Shown here: positions 51,799 to 60,865 of the stretch, in pieces
Layout: each line of letters starts with the position of its first letter
Position numbering within the stretch: position 1 is the stretch's first letter
NCBI RefSeq assembly: GCF_018135625.1
Contig: NZ_CP073078.1
Coordinates: 4,062,501 to 4,126,500 of the forward strand
Length of the DNA stretch: 64,000 bases
Direction of reading: 5' to 3'
Origin: Phenylobacterium montanum
GTDB lineage: Bacteria; Pseudomonadota; Alphaproteobacteria; Caulobacterales; Caulobacteraceae
Translations under genes and position numbers: made by a program
Notes under the pieces: model-generated
Told to the model about the DNA's origin: nothing
The model's input: only the letters and a program-made list of their open reading frames with translations
The model's database searches: none

Positions 51799-53508
51799 TT
51801 ATTCCTTGTTGGCCTTCTCGCGCAGGGCGGCGCCCAGGATGTCGCCCAGCGAGGCGCCCGAGTCGGAAGAGCCGAACTTTTCGATGGCTTCCTTGTCCTC
51901 GGCCATTTCCAGGGCCTTGACCGACAGCGACACGCGGCGGGCCGCCTTGTCGATATTGGTCACCTGGGCGTCCAGGCGGTCGCCGACGGCGAAGCGTTCC
52001 GGGCGTTGCTCGGAGCGGTCGCGCGACAGGTCCGACTTGCGGATGAAGGCGGTCATCGGCGCTTCGTCTTCACCGAACTTCACCTCGATACCGCCGGAGG
52101 TCACATCGACCACCGTAACGGTGACCGTCTGGCCCTTGCGGTAGGTGTCTTCGGCCATCGGGTCGCCGGCCAACTGCTTGATGCCGAGCGAGATGCGCTC
52201 CTTCTCGATGTCGACGTCGAGCACCTTGGCGCGGACCATCTCGCCCTTCTTGTAGCGCTGGATGGCTTCTTCGCCGGGGGCGTTCCAGTCGATGTCCGAC
52301 AGGTGCACCATGCCGTCGATGTCGTTGTCCAGGCCGATGAACAGGCCGAACTCGGTGGCGTTCTTGACTTCGCCCTCGACGGTCGAACCGACCGGATGAT
52401 TGACCAGGAACGAATCCCAGGGGTTGTCCATCGCCTGCTTCAGGCCGAGCGAGACGCGGCGCTTGGACGAATCGACGTCCAGAACCACCACATCGACTTC
52501 CTGGCTGGTGGAGACGATCTTGCCGGGGTGGACGTTCTTCTTGGTCCACGACATTTCCGACACGTGCACCAGGCCCTCGACCCCGGCTTCCAGCTCCACA
52601 AAGGCGCCGTAGTCGGTGATGTTGGTGATGCGGCCGGTGAACTTGGCGCCGACCGGATACTTGGCCTCGACGCCATCCCACGGGTCGGACTGCAGCTGCT
52701 TCATGCCGAGGCTGATGCGCTGGGTGTCCGGGTTGATCTTGACGATCTGCACCTTGACGGTGTCGCCCACGGCCAGGACTTGGCTCGGATGCGAGACACG
52801 CTTCCAGGACATGTCGGTGACGTGCAGCAGCCCGTCGATGCCGCCCAGGTCCACGAACGCGCCGTAGTCGGTGATGTTCTTGACCACGCCTTCGCGGATT
52901 TCGCCTTCCTGCAGCTGGCTGACCAGCTCGGTGCGCTGTTCGGCGCGGGCTTCTTCCAGGATGGCGCGGCGCGAGACGACGATGTTGCCGCGCGGGCGGT
53001 CCATCTTGAGGATGGCGAAGGGCTGTTCCTTGCCCATCAGCGGGCCGACGTCGCGCACGGGGCGGATGTCGACCTGCGAGCCGGGCAGGAAGGCCGAGGC
53101 GCCGCCGAGGTCGACGGTGAAGCCGCCCTTCACGCGGCCGACGATCGAGCCCATCACCGGCTCGTTCTTGGCGAACACGCCTTCCAGGCGGGTCCAGGCC
53201 TCTTCGCGGCGGGCCTTGTCGCGGCTGATCACCGCTTCGCCGAGGGCGTTCTCGACGCGCTCCAGATAGACTTCGACGGTGTCGCCGACCTTGACGGTCG
53301 CCTTGCCGTCCTCGCCGACGCCGAATTCCTTGACCTGGATGCGGCCTTCGGTCTTCAGACCGACGTCGATGATCGCAAAGTCCTTTTCGATCCCGACAAC
53401 CTGGCCCTTGACCACGGAGCCTTCCAGGAAGTGGCGGCCGCCGAGGGCCTCGTCGAGCAGCGCGGCGAAATCGTCGCGGGTGGGGTTCATGCTGGCGTCG
53501 TCAGCCAT
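51799..53508 (-). CDS. rpsA: 30S ribosomal protein S1
   Basis: RNA-binding ribosomal protein needed for initiation on most mRNAs. The 569-residue protein shows six S1/OB repeats, for example ITDYGAFVDLGGIDGLLHVTDMSW and ITDYGAFVELEAGVEGLVHVSEMSW, then the typical SLKQAMDNPWDSF-like repeat ends. Start MADDASMNPTRDDF. It is downstream of cmk with 183 bp between, which contains no gene. Confidence 0.97.
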   Translation of the reverse strand: MADDASMNPTRDDFAALLDEALGGRHFLEGSVVKGQVVGIEKDFAIIDVGLKTEGRIQVKEFGVGEDGKATVKVGDTVEVYLERVENALGEAVISRDKARREEAWTRLEGVFAKNEPVMGSIVGRVKGGFTVDLGGASAFLPGSQVDIRPVRDVGPLMGKEQPFAILKMDRPRGNIVVSRRAILEEARAEQRTELVSQLQEGEIREGVVKNITDYGAFVDLGGIDGLLHVTDMSWKRVSHPSQVLAVGDTVKVQIVKINPDTQRISLGMKQLQSDPWDGVEAKYPVGAKFTGRITNITDYGAFVELEAGVEGLVHVSEMSWTKKNVHPGKIVSTSQEVDVVVLDVDSSKRRVSLGLKQAMDNPWDSFLVNHPVGSTVEGEVKNATEFGLFIGLDNDIDGMVHLSDIDWNAPGEEAIQRYKKGEMVRAKVLDVDIEKERISLGIKQLAGDPMAEDTYRKGQTVTVTVVDVTSGGIEVKFGEDEAPMTAFIRKSDLSRDRSEQRPERFAVGDRLDAQVTNIDKAARRVSLSVKALEMAEDKEAIEKFGSSDSGASLGDILGAALREKANKE

Positions 53509-53691
53509 GGGTGTCTTTCTTGCAGGTTTTCGGAAAGCGCCTTCCGGCCCACGCGCGAACGGCGTCGGCGCGTCTATGCGCGTCCCTTTGGGTTAGGGGT
53601 TGAACCGAAGAGCGCGAGGCGGGGTCTTTTGGGTCCCGTATCGCACCGGATTAGTCGCCCGCGGCCGTCTGAGGGGAAAGGCGCGGTTGGA

Positions 53692-54357
53692 TTAGCCCTT
53701 CTGAGAAGCTTCCCCTTTTAGAGAGGTTTCCCAGCGGGCGCGCGCCGCCTCGACGATGCGGCGGGCCGCATCGGCGGCCTGCTCTATAGTCATTTCGCTC
53801 GTATCGAGCAAGACCGCGTCCTTGGCCTGGACCAGGGGGGCGGTCGAGCGGGCGCTGTCGCGTTCATCTCTCAAGGCGATATCGGCCAGGATCTCGTCCA
53901 GGCTGACGCCCTGGTCCTTCAGCTGCAGCCAGCGGCGATGGGCGCGCACCTCGGGGCTGGCGGTGACGAACAGCTTGGCCGGCGCGTCCGGCGCGATCAC
54001 CGTGCCGATGTCGCGGCCATCGATGACCGCACCGGGCTCCTGGGCGGCGAAGGCGTGCTGGAAGTCCAAGAGCGCCGCGCGCACGCCGGCGTGCACAGCC
54101 ACGCGGCTGGCGGCCTCGCCGGCCTCGCGGGTGCGCAGGGCGGGGTCTTCCAGGTCGTGCGGGTCGAGCCGGCGCGCGGTCTCGGTCGCGGCCGCGGCGT
54201 CGTCCGGGTCTCCGCCGGCGACCTGCAGCGCCCGGCCCACCGCTCTATAGAGAAGGCCGCTGTCCAGGTGGGGCAGGCCGAGTTCGCGGGCCAGGCCCGA
54301 CGCCACCGTGCCCTTGCCCGAGGCGGCCGGGCCATCGACGGCGATGACGAAACTCAT
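53692..54357 (-). CDS. cmk: cytidylate kinase
   Basis: Phosphorylates CMP and dCMP. P-loop [15 protein letters not shown] at residues 9-23, then [30 protein letters not shown] and [15 protein letters not shown]. 221 residues. Its start overlaps the aroA stop... as drawn, the aroA stop codon (54354) lies inside the first codons of cmk only if cmk were downstream; on this strand cmk follows aroA, and their ATGA junction couples them. Confidence 0.95.
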   Translation of the reverse strand: MSFVIAVDGPAASGKGTVASGLARELGLPHLDSGLLYRAVGRALQVAGGDPDDAAAATETARRLDPHDLEDPALRTREAGEAASRVAVHAGVRAALLDFQHAFAAQEPGAVIDGRDIGTVIAPDAPAKLFVTASPEVRAHRRWLQLKDQGVSLDEILADIALRDERDSARSTAPLVQAKDAVLLDTSEMTIEQAADAARRIVEAARARWETSLKGEASQKG

Positions 54358-55676
54358 CCCAGGTCCGCTCCCAGCCCGCGCATCAGCTCGACAAAGCCGG
54401 GGAAGCTGGTGGCGATCATGCCGGGCTCGTCCACCTCGACGGCTTCCTGCGCGGCCAGGGCCAGGACCAGGTGTGACATGGCGATGCGGTGATCGCCGTG
54501 GGTGACGACCCGGGCGCCGCCTCGGACGGGATGGTTGGCGCGGGCGGAACCGATCACGGTCAGGGCCTCGGGCTCCTCCTCGACGCCGACGCCGCAGGCG
54601 GAAAGGCCGGCGGCCATCAGGGCCACGCGGTCGCTCTCCTTGACCCGCATCTCGCCGATGCCGCGCATGACCGTGCGGCCCTCGGCGAAGGCCGCGGCCA
54701 CGGCCAGGATCGGATATTCGTCGATCATCGAGGGCGCGCGCTCGGGCGGCACCTCGACGCCCTTCAGCGCCGAATGGCGGGCGGTCACGTCGCCGACGCT
54801 CTCGCCGCCGGCGTCGCGCTCGTTCGAGATGGTCAGGTCCGCGCCCATCTCGCGCAGGGTTTCGAACAGGCCGGTGCGCAGGGGATTGAGCAGCACGCCC
54901 TTGACCGTCACCTCGGAGCTCGGCGTGACCAGGGCCGCGACCAGGGGGAAGGCGGCGGAGGACGGATCGCCCGGCACCTCGATCGTGGTCGCCATCAGGC
55001 TTTGGCCCGCGGCCAGCCGGATGACGCGGACCCCGTCCTCGTCCATGACCTCGACCACGGCGCCGAAGGCCCGCAGCATGCGCTCGGTGTGGTCGCGGGT
55101 CGGCTCCGGCTCGCGGACCGTGACGCCACCCTTTGCGTTCAGCCCGGCCAGCAGCACGGCCGACTTCACCTGGGCCGAGGCCATTGGCAGGCGATAGTCG
55201 ATCCCTTCCAGCGCTCCGCCTTTCAAGGTCAGGGGCAGTCGCCCGCCGGCGCGGCCCAGGAAGCGGGCGCCCATCTGCGACAGAGGCTCAAGCACCCGGC
55301 CCATCGGCCGCTTTCTCAGCGAGCCGTCGCCGGTGAAGGTGGCGGCGAGGTCGAAGCCCGCGGCGGCGCCCATGATCAGGCGCACGCCCGTGCCGGCGTT
55401 GCCGCAGTCGACCACATCGGCCGGCTCGGAAAATCCGCCCTGGCCGACCACCCGCCAGGCGCCTTCGCCCAGCCGTTCGACTTCGGCCCCGAAGGCGCGC
55501 ATGGCTGCGGCGGTTCTCAGCACGTCGTCGCCTTCCAGAAGCCCGCTCACCCGGGTCTCGCCACGCGCCAGGGCCCCCAGGATCAGCGAGCGGTGCGAGA
55601 TCGACTTGTCGCCCGGCGCGCGGACTTCGCCTCGCAACGGGCCGCCAGGCCGAGCTTTCAGAGCCTCCGTGGCCAT
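54354..55676 (-). CDS. aroA: 3-phosphoshikimate 1-carboxyvinyltransferase (EPSPS, class II-like)
   Basis: Shikimate-pathway enzyme joining PEP and shikimate-3-phosphate. 440 residues from the ATG at 55676 ([12 protein letters not shown]). Residues resemble class II EPSPS: GDKSIS (22-27), [31 protein letters not shown] and [15 protein letters not shown]. The PEP-site loop reads GNAGTG (92-97), with Gly where the glyphosate-tolerant CP4 enzyme has Ala, and NPLRTG replaces the class II NPTRTG. It is first in aroA-cmk-rpsA-ihfB and divergent from the FYDLN-acid gene. Confidence 0.94.
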   Translation of the reverse strand: MATEALKARPGGPLRGEVRAPGDKSISHRSLILGALARGETRVSGLLEGDDVLRTAAAMRAFGAEVERLGEGAWRVVGQGGFSEPADVVDCGNAGTGVRLIMGAAAGFDLAATFTGDGSLRKRPMGRVLEPLSQMGARFLGRAGGRLPLTLKGGALEGIDYRLPMASAQVKSAVLLAGLNAKGGVTVREPEPTRDHTERMLRAFGAVVEVMDEDGVRVIRLAAGQSLMATTIEVPGDPSSAAFPLVAALVTPSSEVTVKGVLLNPLRTGLFETLREMGADLTISNERDAGGESVGDVTARHSALKGVEVPPERAPSMIDEYPILAVAAAFAEGRTVMRGIGEMRVKESDRVALMAAGLSACGVGVEEEPEALTVIGSARANHPVRGGARVVTHGDHRIAMSHLVLALAAQEAVEVDEPGMIATSFPGFVELMRGLGADLG

Positions 55677-55793
55677 GCCGCGAACCAAACCTTTTCGACT
55701 GGGGGCGAAAATAAGGGGATCAGCTTTTGACAGCGGCCTTCCCGCGTGGCAAGGGAGCCGCCGCTTTCGCACAGCATTCAAGAAGGTCACGCC

Positions 55794-56261
55794 TTGGCCA
55801 ATCCCGAACTGGGCGCCAAACAGATCTGCCCCAATTGTCAGAGCAAGTTCTACGACCTGGGCAAGCGCCCGGCCGTCTGCCCCAAGTGCGGCACGTCCTT
55901 TGATCCCGAAGAAGCCCTGAAGACCCGCCGCGTGCGGGCCCGCTCGGCTGCGCCGGATTACGAGGACGAGGTCGAAAAGCCGGCCAAGGTGGTCACCGAG
56001 GCCGACAGCGACGGCTTCGAGGACGAGGTCGACGAAACCCCCGAGATCGACGAAGCCGCCGACGAGGTCATCGAGACCGACGACGACAGCGAAGCCGTCG
56101 AGGGCGGGCCGACCAGTCCGGCCGACGACCTGGGCGTGGATTTCGCCGAGGACGAAGAGCTGGACGATGAAGGCGACGACGTTCCGTTCCTTGAGGATGA
56201 GGACGACGACGACAATTTCGAAGACGAGATCGAGGGCCTGCCCGACGATCGCGACGAGTAG
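55794..56261 (+). CDS. FYDLN-acid / TIGR02300 family protein
   Basis: Small alphaproteobacterial protein of unknown function, 155 residues from the TTG at 55794 (after AGAAGGTCA). The N-terminus has a zinc-ribbon-like pattern [22 protein letters not shown] (two CxxC pairs around the FYDL motif). The rest is extremely acidic ([11 protein letters not shown] near the end). Homologues almost always sit beside aroA, as here. The acidic tail suggests a nucleic-acid mimic or a protein-binding role, which is speculative. Confidence 0.88.
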   Translation: MANPELGAKQICPNCQSKFYDLGKRPAVCPKCGTSFDPEEALKTRRVRARSAAPDYEDEVEKPAKVVTEADSDGFEDEVDETPEIDEAADEVIETDDDSEAVEGGPTSPADDLGVDFAEDEELDDEGDDVPFLEDEDDDDNFEDEIEGLPDDRDE

Positions 56262-56294
56262 AAAAGGCGCGACAAAAAATGCTGTCGGGGTGGC

Positions 56295-56321
56295 TTGATC
56301 CGCCGATCCTCTCAGCATAGT
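56295..56321 (+). promoter_or_regulatory. possible tRNA-Ala promoter
   Basis: TTGATC and CATAGT separated by 15 bases, about 58 bp before the tRNA. Spacing is short for a standard promoter, so this is tentative. Confidence 0.3.
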
Positions 56322-56379
56322 GTCCGCCGCCTCGCCGGAGGGGGTCCTTCAAGCCTCCTCCCGCGAAACCCGAGACCTC

Positions 56380-56455
56380 GGGGCTATAGCTCAGCTGGTA
56401 GAGCGCTTGAATGGCATTCAAGAGGTCAGCGGTTCGACTCCGCTTAGCTCCACCA
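56380..56455 (+). tRNA. tRNA-Ala (anticodon GGC)
   Basis: The 76-base cloverleaf is complete with encoded CCA. The acceptor stem is GGGGCTA / TAGCTCC, placing a G-U pair at 3:70, the alanine identity element. The anticodon stem-loop CTTGA-ATGGCAT-TCAAG gives anticodon GGC (reads GCC, GCU). The T-arm is AGCGG-TTCGACT-CCGCT. No integration duplication is visible downstream. Confidence 0.97.
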
Positions 56456-56459
56456 TGGA

Positions 56460-56494
56460 GGCCCGCAGTTCAAAGCTGCGGGCCTTCGCCTTTT
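56460..56494 (+). terminator. terminator after tRNA-Ala
   Basis: Perfect 9-bp stem GGCCCGCAG / CTGCGGGCC with a 7-base loop, followed by TTCGCCTTTT, starting 4 bp after the tRNA CCA. Confidence 0.8.
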
Positions 56495-56806
56495 CGGCGG
56501 GTCGGTTCGAGACGTCGCCGCATGCCAAGCCCCTGACCTGTCTCAAATGTGGCTCGATTGTGACGGGGACCGACCGAGTCGCGCCCCTGTCAGCCCCATT
56601 CTCCCGCAAAGCGGGCTGCGACATGGGCGCGCGGCGACGGCAAGCCTTTGTGATCTAGATCAATTTCCACGCCAGATAGCGGCATGTTGCATTCTTGAAA
56701 AGTTTGCGGGGCGGTGCTCCACTCGCCCTGTCCGCGCAATCGCTCGACTTCGGTCGCGCCGTGCGTGGCGAAGGCCGGGGGTATTGCGGCATAGTGGACA
56801 GGGCCC
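56495..56806. other. 312-bp gene-free region with a regulator-binding box
   Basis: Between the tRNA terminator and the duplicated regulator gene. I see no gene in it. The only clear signal is the FNR/FixK-like box at 56650-56663. Confidence 0.6.
56650..56663 (+). promoter_or_regulatory. FNR/FixK-type box
   Basis: GTGAT-CTAG-ATCAA differs by one base from the FNR/FixK consensus TTGAT-N4-ATCAA. If activation is from -41.5, transcription would start near 56698, about 110 bp before the regulator gene. Confidence 0.6.
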
Positions 56807-57733
56807 ATGCGCAGACGAGCCATTGTGAGGCTGACCACCCGGTTCATCCTCGACTACATCGCCATCCTCTCGCAGATGTTCGACCACGACATCGTCAAGG
56901 GCTTGGTCTATCTGGCCATCTGCGACGCCAACATCGGCTATATCGATGGCCAGGCGGACTTCTCGGAGTACTACGGCCGGCTGGAGCGCACTGCGCCCGA
57001 TGAGATGCGCCGGCCGATTCGCCCGCACAAGCTGGCCATGTCCTTAGGGATTCCCCGTGAGACCGTGCGGCGCAAAGTCACCGCCTTGATCAAGGCGGGC
57101 TGGGTCGTGGAGACCGACCAGGGCGTCTATGTGCCGACCGAGGTTCTTACCAGCGACCAGGTCAAGGCCACGCTCATCCAGAATTCGCGCCTGCTCGTCG
57201 AACTCTATGCGCGCCTGGCCAAGGCCGCGGTTCCTGGCGCCGTCGCGCCGCCGGCGACGATCGACGACCTGCCGCACCGGGCGATGGCGCGCGTCGCCGC
57301 AGGCTACTGCCTGCGCAGCCTGGAGGAGATGCGCGGCCTGTTCGAAGGCGATCTGCTGACCGGTTTCGTCTATCTGTCGGTGGTCGACGCCAATACCAGC
57401 TATCTCGATGACCTGCCGGTCCGCGCCTATATGAACCTCGAGGACCACGTTCCGGACGAGGCGCGGCGGCCGGTGTCGGCCCTGGCCCTGGCTGCACGCA
57501 CCGGACTGCCGCGCGAGACCGTGCGCCGCCATGTGCGCAAGCTCGAGGCGCTGGGAGTGGTGCGCAGTGTTCACGGGGGGCTGATCGCGCATCAGGAGCA
57601 TCTTCGCAGCGAGACCGTCATGGCCGCCGCTGCGCGCAACGCCGGCAATCTTCGCCTGCTGATACAGGAACTGCAGGCGGTCGGCTTCCCCCACCCGGTT
57701 CCGCACGCTCAGGCGCGGGTCGCCGGGCGCTAG
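56807..57733 (+). CDS. internally duplicated winged-helix-like regulator
   Basis: Unrecognised 308-residue protein made of two homologous halves. Half one (about 16-115) has VKGLVYLAICDANIGYID and the helix-turn-helix LGIPRETVRRKVTALIKAGWV (80-100). Half two (about 166-265) has LTGFVYLSVVDANTSYLD and TGLPRETVRRHVRKLEALGVV (232-252). Each half ends in a wing-like GVYVPTEVL or GLIAHQEHL strand. It is therefore a predicted DNA-binding protein with two tandem sites that could bind as a monomer. The FNR/FixK-like box upstream and the UspA, HdeD-like and Hsp20 genes nearby suggest a role in low-oxygen response (inference). Confidence 0.8.
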   Translation: MRRRAIVRLTTRFILDYIAILSQMFDHDIVKGLVYLAICDANIGYIDGQADFSEYYGRLERTAPDEMRRPIRPHKLAMSLGIPRETVRRKVTALIKAGWVVETDQGVYVPTEVLTSDQVKATLIQNSRLLVELYARLAKAAVPGAVAPPATIDDLPHRAMARVAAGYCLRSLEEMRGLFEGDLLTGFVYLSVVDANTSYLDDLPVRAYMNLEDHVPDEARRPVSALALAARTGLPRETVRRHVRKLEALGVVRSVHGGLIAHQEHLRSETVMAAAARNAGNLRLLIQELQAVGFPHPVPHAQARVAGR

Positions 57734-57786
57734 AGCATCGCGAAAGCGGTCCTCAATACTGGACAGGGAACCGGCGTTTCCGCCTC

Positions 57787-58608
57787 TCAGTGGCTGAACA
57801 GCACGCAGCGCGGCGAGGCGGCCAGCAGGTCTTCGGTCACGCCGCCAAGCGCCCATTCCTGCAGGCGGGAACGGCCATAGGCGCCGGCTACGATGAGGTC
57901 GGCCTGCAGGCGGTTTGCGGTTCGCTCGATCGCCTCGGCCGCGGTGCCTTGGCCCTTCGGGGCAACCAGGGTGTCGGCGTCGACGCCGTGGCGCGCCAGG
58001 CGGGCGGTCACTTCATGCAAACCCACCTGCTCAACCTCTTCGCTCTCGCCGCTGACCACCAGCACGGTGACCTTGTCGGCCCGCATCAGGAAGGGCAGGG
58101 CGTCGGCCAGGGCGCGCCGGGATTCGCGGGTATTCTTCCAGGCCACCAGCACCTTTTCCGCCTTCAGCGGCGCGCCGGTGTCGCCTGCCAGCAGCACCGG
58201 CGTCCCCGCCTCAAGCACCACGTCGGCGACCGGGGCGGCGAAGGCCGCGGCGGCGCCACGTGGCGGCCGGCTGAGCACGACGAGATCGGCTCCCCGGGCG
58301 TGTCGGACGAGTTCGACCGCGGGATAGTCGTAGCCGGTCAGCCAGTCCACGCCCTCGGCGCAGCCCTCGGTCAGCCGGCGAAAGCGCTGTTCGGCCAGCG
58401 GCAGGTCTGCGGCGATTCGCTCCCGCACGGCCTCGATCACCATGCCGTCGGCGGCGGCGAACCCCGAGGTCATCAGCGGGAAGAAGCCTTCGGCGCCAAG
58501 GCCGACAATCCTGGCCCCGAACATCCGGGCGACACCGCCCGCCAGCGCCAGGCGCGCATCTGCGGCATCGCCGGCCTCAGCGTGGACCAGAAGGGTCTTA
58601 TAGGACAT
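57787..58608 (-). CDS. universal stress protein (UspA family, tandem domain)
   Basis: Cytoplasmic stress protein of 273 residues with two Usp-like halves. The start MSYKTLLVHAEAGDAADARL was chosen. The C-terminal half has the ATP-binding pattern GAYGRSRLQEWALGGVTEDLL; the N-terminal half lacks a complete version (ADLVVLSRPPRG). Such tandem UspA proteins are common members of FNR/FixK regulons, and a degenerate box lies about 80 bp upstream. It is convergent with the duplicated regulator. Confidence 0.9.
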   Translation of the reverse strand: MSYKTLLVHAEAGDAADARLALAGGVARMFGARIVGLGAEGFFPLMTSGFAAADGMVIEAVRERIAADLPLAEQRFRRLTEGCAEGVDWLTGYDYPAVELVRHARGADLVVLSRPPRGAAAAFAAPVADVVLEAGTPVLLAGDTGAPLKAEKVLVAWKNTRESRRALADALPFLMRADKVTVLVVSGESEEVEQVGLHEVTARLARHGVDADTLVAPKGQGTAAEAIERTANRLQADLIVAGAYGRSRLQEWALGGVTEDLLAASPRCVLFSH

Positions 58609-58684
58609 GGCTCCCCTCCCTTTTCCCGGAGCGCGCCCCGGCAAAGACCAAGCTCCAGCTAACCCAGAGGAAGGCTATGGCGCG

Positions 58685-58698
58685 CTGACTCAGATCAA
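58685..58698 (-). promoter_or_regulatory. degenerate FNR/FixK-type box before uspA-type gene
   Basis: On the minus strand TTGAT-CTGA-GTCAG: the left half matches FNR/FixK exactly, the right half (ATCAA expected) has two mismatches. The centre is about 84 bp upstream of the Usp start. Confidence 0.35.
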
Positions 58699-58727
58699 AT
58701 CGACAATGCCTCGCTGCGCGGGATCGT

Positions 58728-59261
58728 TCAGGGCGCTTTCGGCTTGCGCCGGCCGGCCCCGATCAGCACGCCGGCGCCGAAGCCGGCGAACACCAGCCCC
58801 AGCACCACCCCGGCCAGCCAGTTGGGCAGGGTGGGCAGGGCCAGGGACAGGACGACGCCGAACGCCGCCGCCGCCGCTCCGCCGACCACCAGGGCGATCC
58901 GGGGCGCACTGTGCGGCTTGAACCGTTCCAGCCCGAACACGATCTCCGCGACGCCCAGCATGATGAAGCCGACCGTGAGCGTCAGGGCCAGTTGCTCCAT
59001 CGACACGGCGGCATGCCAGACCAGTTGCAGGCCGAGACCCAGACACAGCACCACCCAGCCCACCGCCGCGAAGAAACCGCGCGGCGAGCGGTCCAGCAGC
59101 AGCCAGCAACCGCCCCCCAGTCCGGCGAGGCTAAGGCCCCAGGCCAGTTCGGCCCCGCCGAAGGCCGGAGCCAGGGCCGACAGCAGGCCCAGAAGGATCA
59201 GGAACACCCCATAGAAGCGGTCGGCCGCACGGGCCCGCTCGAGGGTTTCTGGGCTTTGCAT
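58728..59261 (-). CDS. HdeD-like (DUF308) membrane protein
   Basis: Inner-membrane protein of 177 residues with six hydrophobic helices, arranged as in HdeD/DUF308 proteins. Segments include RFYGVFLILLGLLSALAPAF, LAWGLSLAGLGGGCWLLLD, ALTLTVGFIMLGVAEIVFGL and WLAGVVLGLVFAGFGAGVLI. HdeD is linked to acid and other stress in enterics; here its position beside UspA and Hsp20 genes suggests general stress. The ATG at 59261 was chosen over a longer frame without hydrophobic character. It is divergent from hsp20. Confidence 0.82.
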   Translation of the reverse strand: MQSPETLERARAADRFYGVFLILLGLLSALAPAFGGAELAWGLSLAGLGGGCWLLLDRSPRGFFAAVGWVVLCLGLGLQLVWHAAVSMEQLALTLTVGFIMLGVAEIVFGLERFKPHSAPRIALVVGGAAAAAFGVVLSLALPTLPNWLAGVVLGLVFAGFGAGVLIGAGRRKPKAP

Positions 59262-59487
59262 GCTCAATCTCCGCAAGGCTCCCCAGCCTCGGGGCCGGTC
59301 AAGCGTCGCTTTCGGCGCCAAGGTTCGCGAGACGGCCTTCACCGTCAACCCCGCACGGCTACGGACCCGGGCGCTGCTTGAACAGCCCCGGCCCGATCTC
59401 CACATATGGTGTGTTCCGTCAGGGGCAGGCGCCGCATCAGGGCCTGACCAGGGCGGACGAAGTCGCTTGACCAGTGAGGACTTCGCG

Positions 59488-59913
59488 ATGAACCGCACGC
59501 TGATGTTCGACAGCCCGTTTCTGCTCGGCTTCGAGCATACCCGGAACCTGATCGAACGGGCGGCCAAGGCCGCTTCGGAGAGCTATCCGCCCTACAATGT
59601 CGAGGAGACCGGCATGGGGCAGGTGCGCATCACCCTGGCGGTGGCGGGCTTTTCGCCCGACCAGCTGCAGGTCACCGTCGAAGACAACCAGCTGATCGTC
59701 GCCGGCCGCAAGGACGCCGATCCCAAGAGCGCCGAGGAAAAGGCTTTCCTGCATCGCGGGATCGCAGCCCGGGGCTTCATCCGGACCTTCGTCCTGGCCG
59801 ATGGCATGGAGGTGGATCAGGCCATACTCGAACACGGCCTGTTGCATATCGATGTCGTGCGGCCCGAGCCGGCCAGGCTGGTCAAGCGCATCCCGATCCG
59901 TACGGCCGGCTGA
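59488..59913 (+). CDS. small heat-shock protein (Hsp20 / IbpA-like)
   Basis: Alpha-crystallin-type chaperone of 141 residues. The N-terminus MNRTLMFDSPFLLGFEHTRN matches the alphaproteobacterial IbpA/HspD group; the alpha-crystallin domain spans about 35-125 (YNVEETGMGQVRITLAVAGF, GIAARGFIRTFVLADGMEV), and the C-terminal IxI motif is IPI in VKRIPIRTAG. A GAGGA ribosome site precedes the ATG. The DUF1150 gene follows 43 bp downstream, the usual partner. Confidence 0.93.
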   Translation: MNRTLMFDSPFLLGFEHTRNLIERAAKAASESYPPYNVEETGMGQVRITLAVAGFSPDQLQVTVEDNQLIVAGRKDADPKSAEEKAFLHRGIAARGFIRTFVLADGMEVDQAILEHGLLHIDVVRPEPARLVKRIPIRTAG

Positions 59914-59956
59914 ACCCAGCGGCTCGACGGCAGTTGTAGTCATTGGAGGTGGTCAG

Positions 59957-60211
59957 ATGACACCGCATTTCACCAACGAAGCTTTCGCGGCCCTCGGCGC
60001 GCCGAACCTGGTCTATGTCCGGCCGATCAAGGCCGGCGAAGTGATCGGCGCCGCGCCGGTGCTGACCGAAGACGGCGTCCGGCTCGAGCCGGACCAGATC
60101 CTCTATGCCGTGCACAGCGCCAACGGCGCGCGCATCGCCGTCCTGGCGGACCGCGACAGCGCCATTGCGGCGGCCATGGCCAATGAAATGGCCCCGGTCT
60201 CGGTCCACTGA
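59957..60211 (+). CDS. DUF1150 family protein
   Basis: Eighty-four-residue protein recognised by FAALGAPNLVYVRPIKAGE and LYAVHSANGARIAVLADRDSA. DUF1150 proteins are small, alphaproteobacterial, and usually follow an hsp20 gene, as here; their role is unknown. A good GGAGGT ribosome site precedes the ATG at 59957. It is convergent with the MocA-like gene (1 bp). Confidence 0.87.
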   Translation: MTPHFTNEAFAALGAPNLVYVRPIKAGEVIGAAPVLTEDGVRLEPDQILYAVHSANGARIAVLADRDSAIAAAMANEMAPVSVH

Positions 60212-60212
60212 C

Positions 60213-60836
60213 CTACTCGGACAAGTCCTGCGGCCGGTCGATGTCGTAGAGCACCCCGTCGTCGGCCGCCTGGACCGTCGCCAGCGCCGGACCCAACTCC
60301 GAGAGCAAGGGCCCGGCGCCGCGGTCGCCCTCCAGCGCCGCGACCGCTCGGAACAGCCCGCTTCCCAGCAGCACCGGATGGCCGCGCCGGCCCTCGAACA
60401 CCGGCGCAGCGGCGGCCGCGCCCGTGGCCAGGGCCTGGGCCAGGGGTTGCAGGATTTCGGCGGATACGCGCGGCATGTCGCCCAGGAAGACGAAGGCGCC
60501 GCCGCAGTCCGCCGGCAGGCTGGCCAGGCCGGCTTGCAACGAGGCCGACAGGCCCTGGGCGTGGGCCTTCGCTTCCACGAGCCGCAAACGCGACTGCTCG
60601 CCGTGCGCCGTCGCCCAGGCCTGGGCGGCTTCGGCGACGCGGGGATCCGCGCCCCAGACCAGGGTGACCGTTCGAGTTGGCGCTGCAAAGGCCGCCGCCA
60701 GCGCGCCGTGAAGCAACAAGCCGTCGCGCCAGGGCGCCAGCAGCTTGCCGCCGCCGAAGCGGGAGCCGGCGCCAGCGGCCAGGACCAGGGCCTCCAAGGC
60801 TTCCAAGGCCGATGTCGGGTCTACCCCTGTCGCCAC
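60213..60836 (-). CDS. MocA/MobA-like nucleotidyltransferase
   Basis: Predicted molybdenum-cofactor cytidylyl- or guanylyl-transferase, 207 residues. The nucleotide-binding loop is [18 protein letters not shown], closer to MocA than to MobA (LAGGxSxRMG); the metal/nucleotide Asp is in [11 protein letters not shown], and GHPVLLG follows. MocA makes Mo-molybdopterin cytosine dinucleotide for xanthine oxidase-type enzymes. It is divergent from moaA, so it belongs to the Moco locus by position. Confidence 0.85.
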   Translation of the reverse strand: MATGVDPTSALEALEALVLAAGAGSRFGGGKLLAPWRDGLLLHGALAAAFAAPTRTVTLVWGADPRVAEAAQAWATAHGEQSRLRLVEAKAHAQGLSASLQAGLASLPADCGGAFVFLGDMPRVSAEILQPLAQALATGAAAAAPVFEGRRGHPVLLGSGLFRAVAALEGDRGAGPLLSELGPALATVQAADDGVLYDIDRPQDLSE

Positions 60837-60865
60837 GCACGTTTCCTGACTATCTTGTGGGGTCC

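Noticed and set aside
51289..53721. An 810-codon open frame on the plus strand
   Set aside because: Antisense to rpsA and ihfB; same GC-driven artefact, rich in His/Asp/Gly with no recognisable family.
56380..56500. tRNA-Ala as a possible integration site
   Set aside because: No integrase gene and no second copy of the tRNA end is seen downstream; the flanking genes look native.
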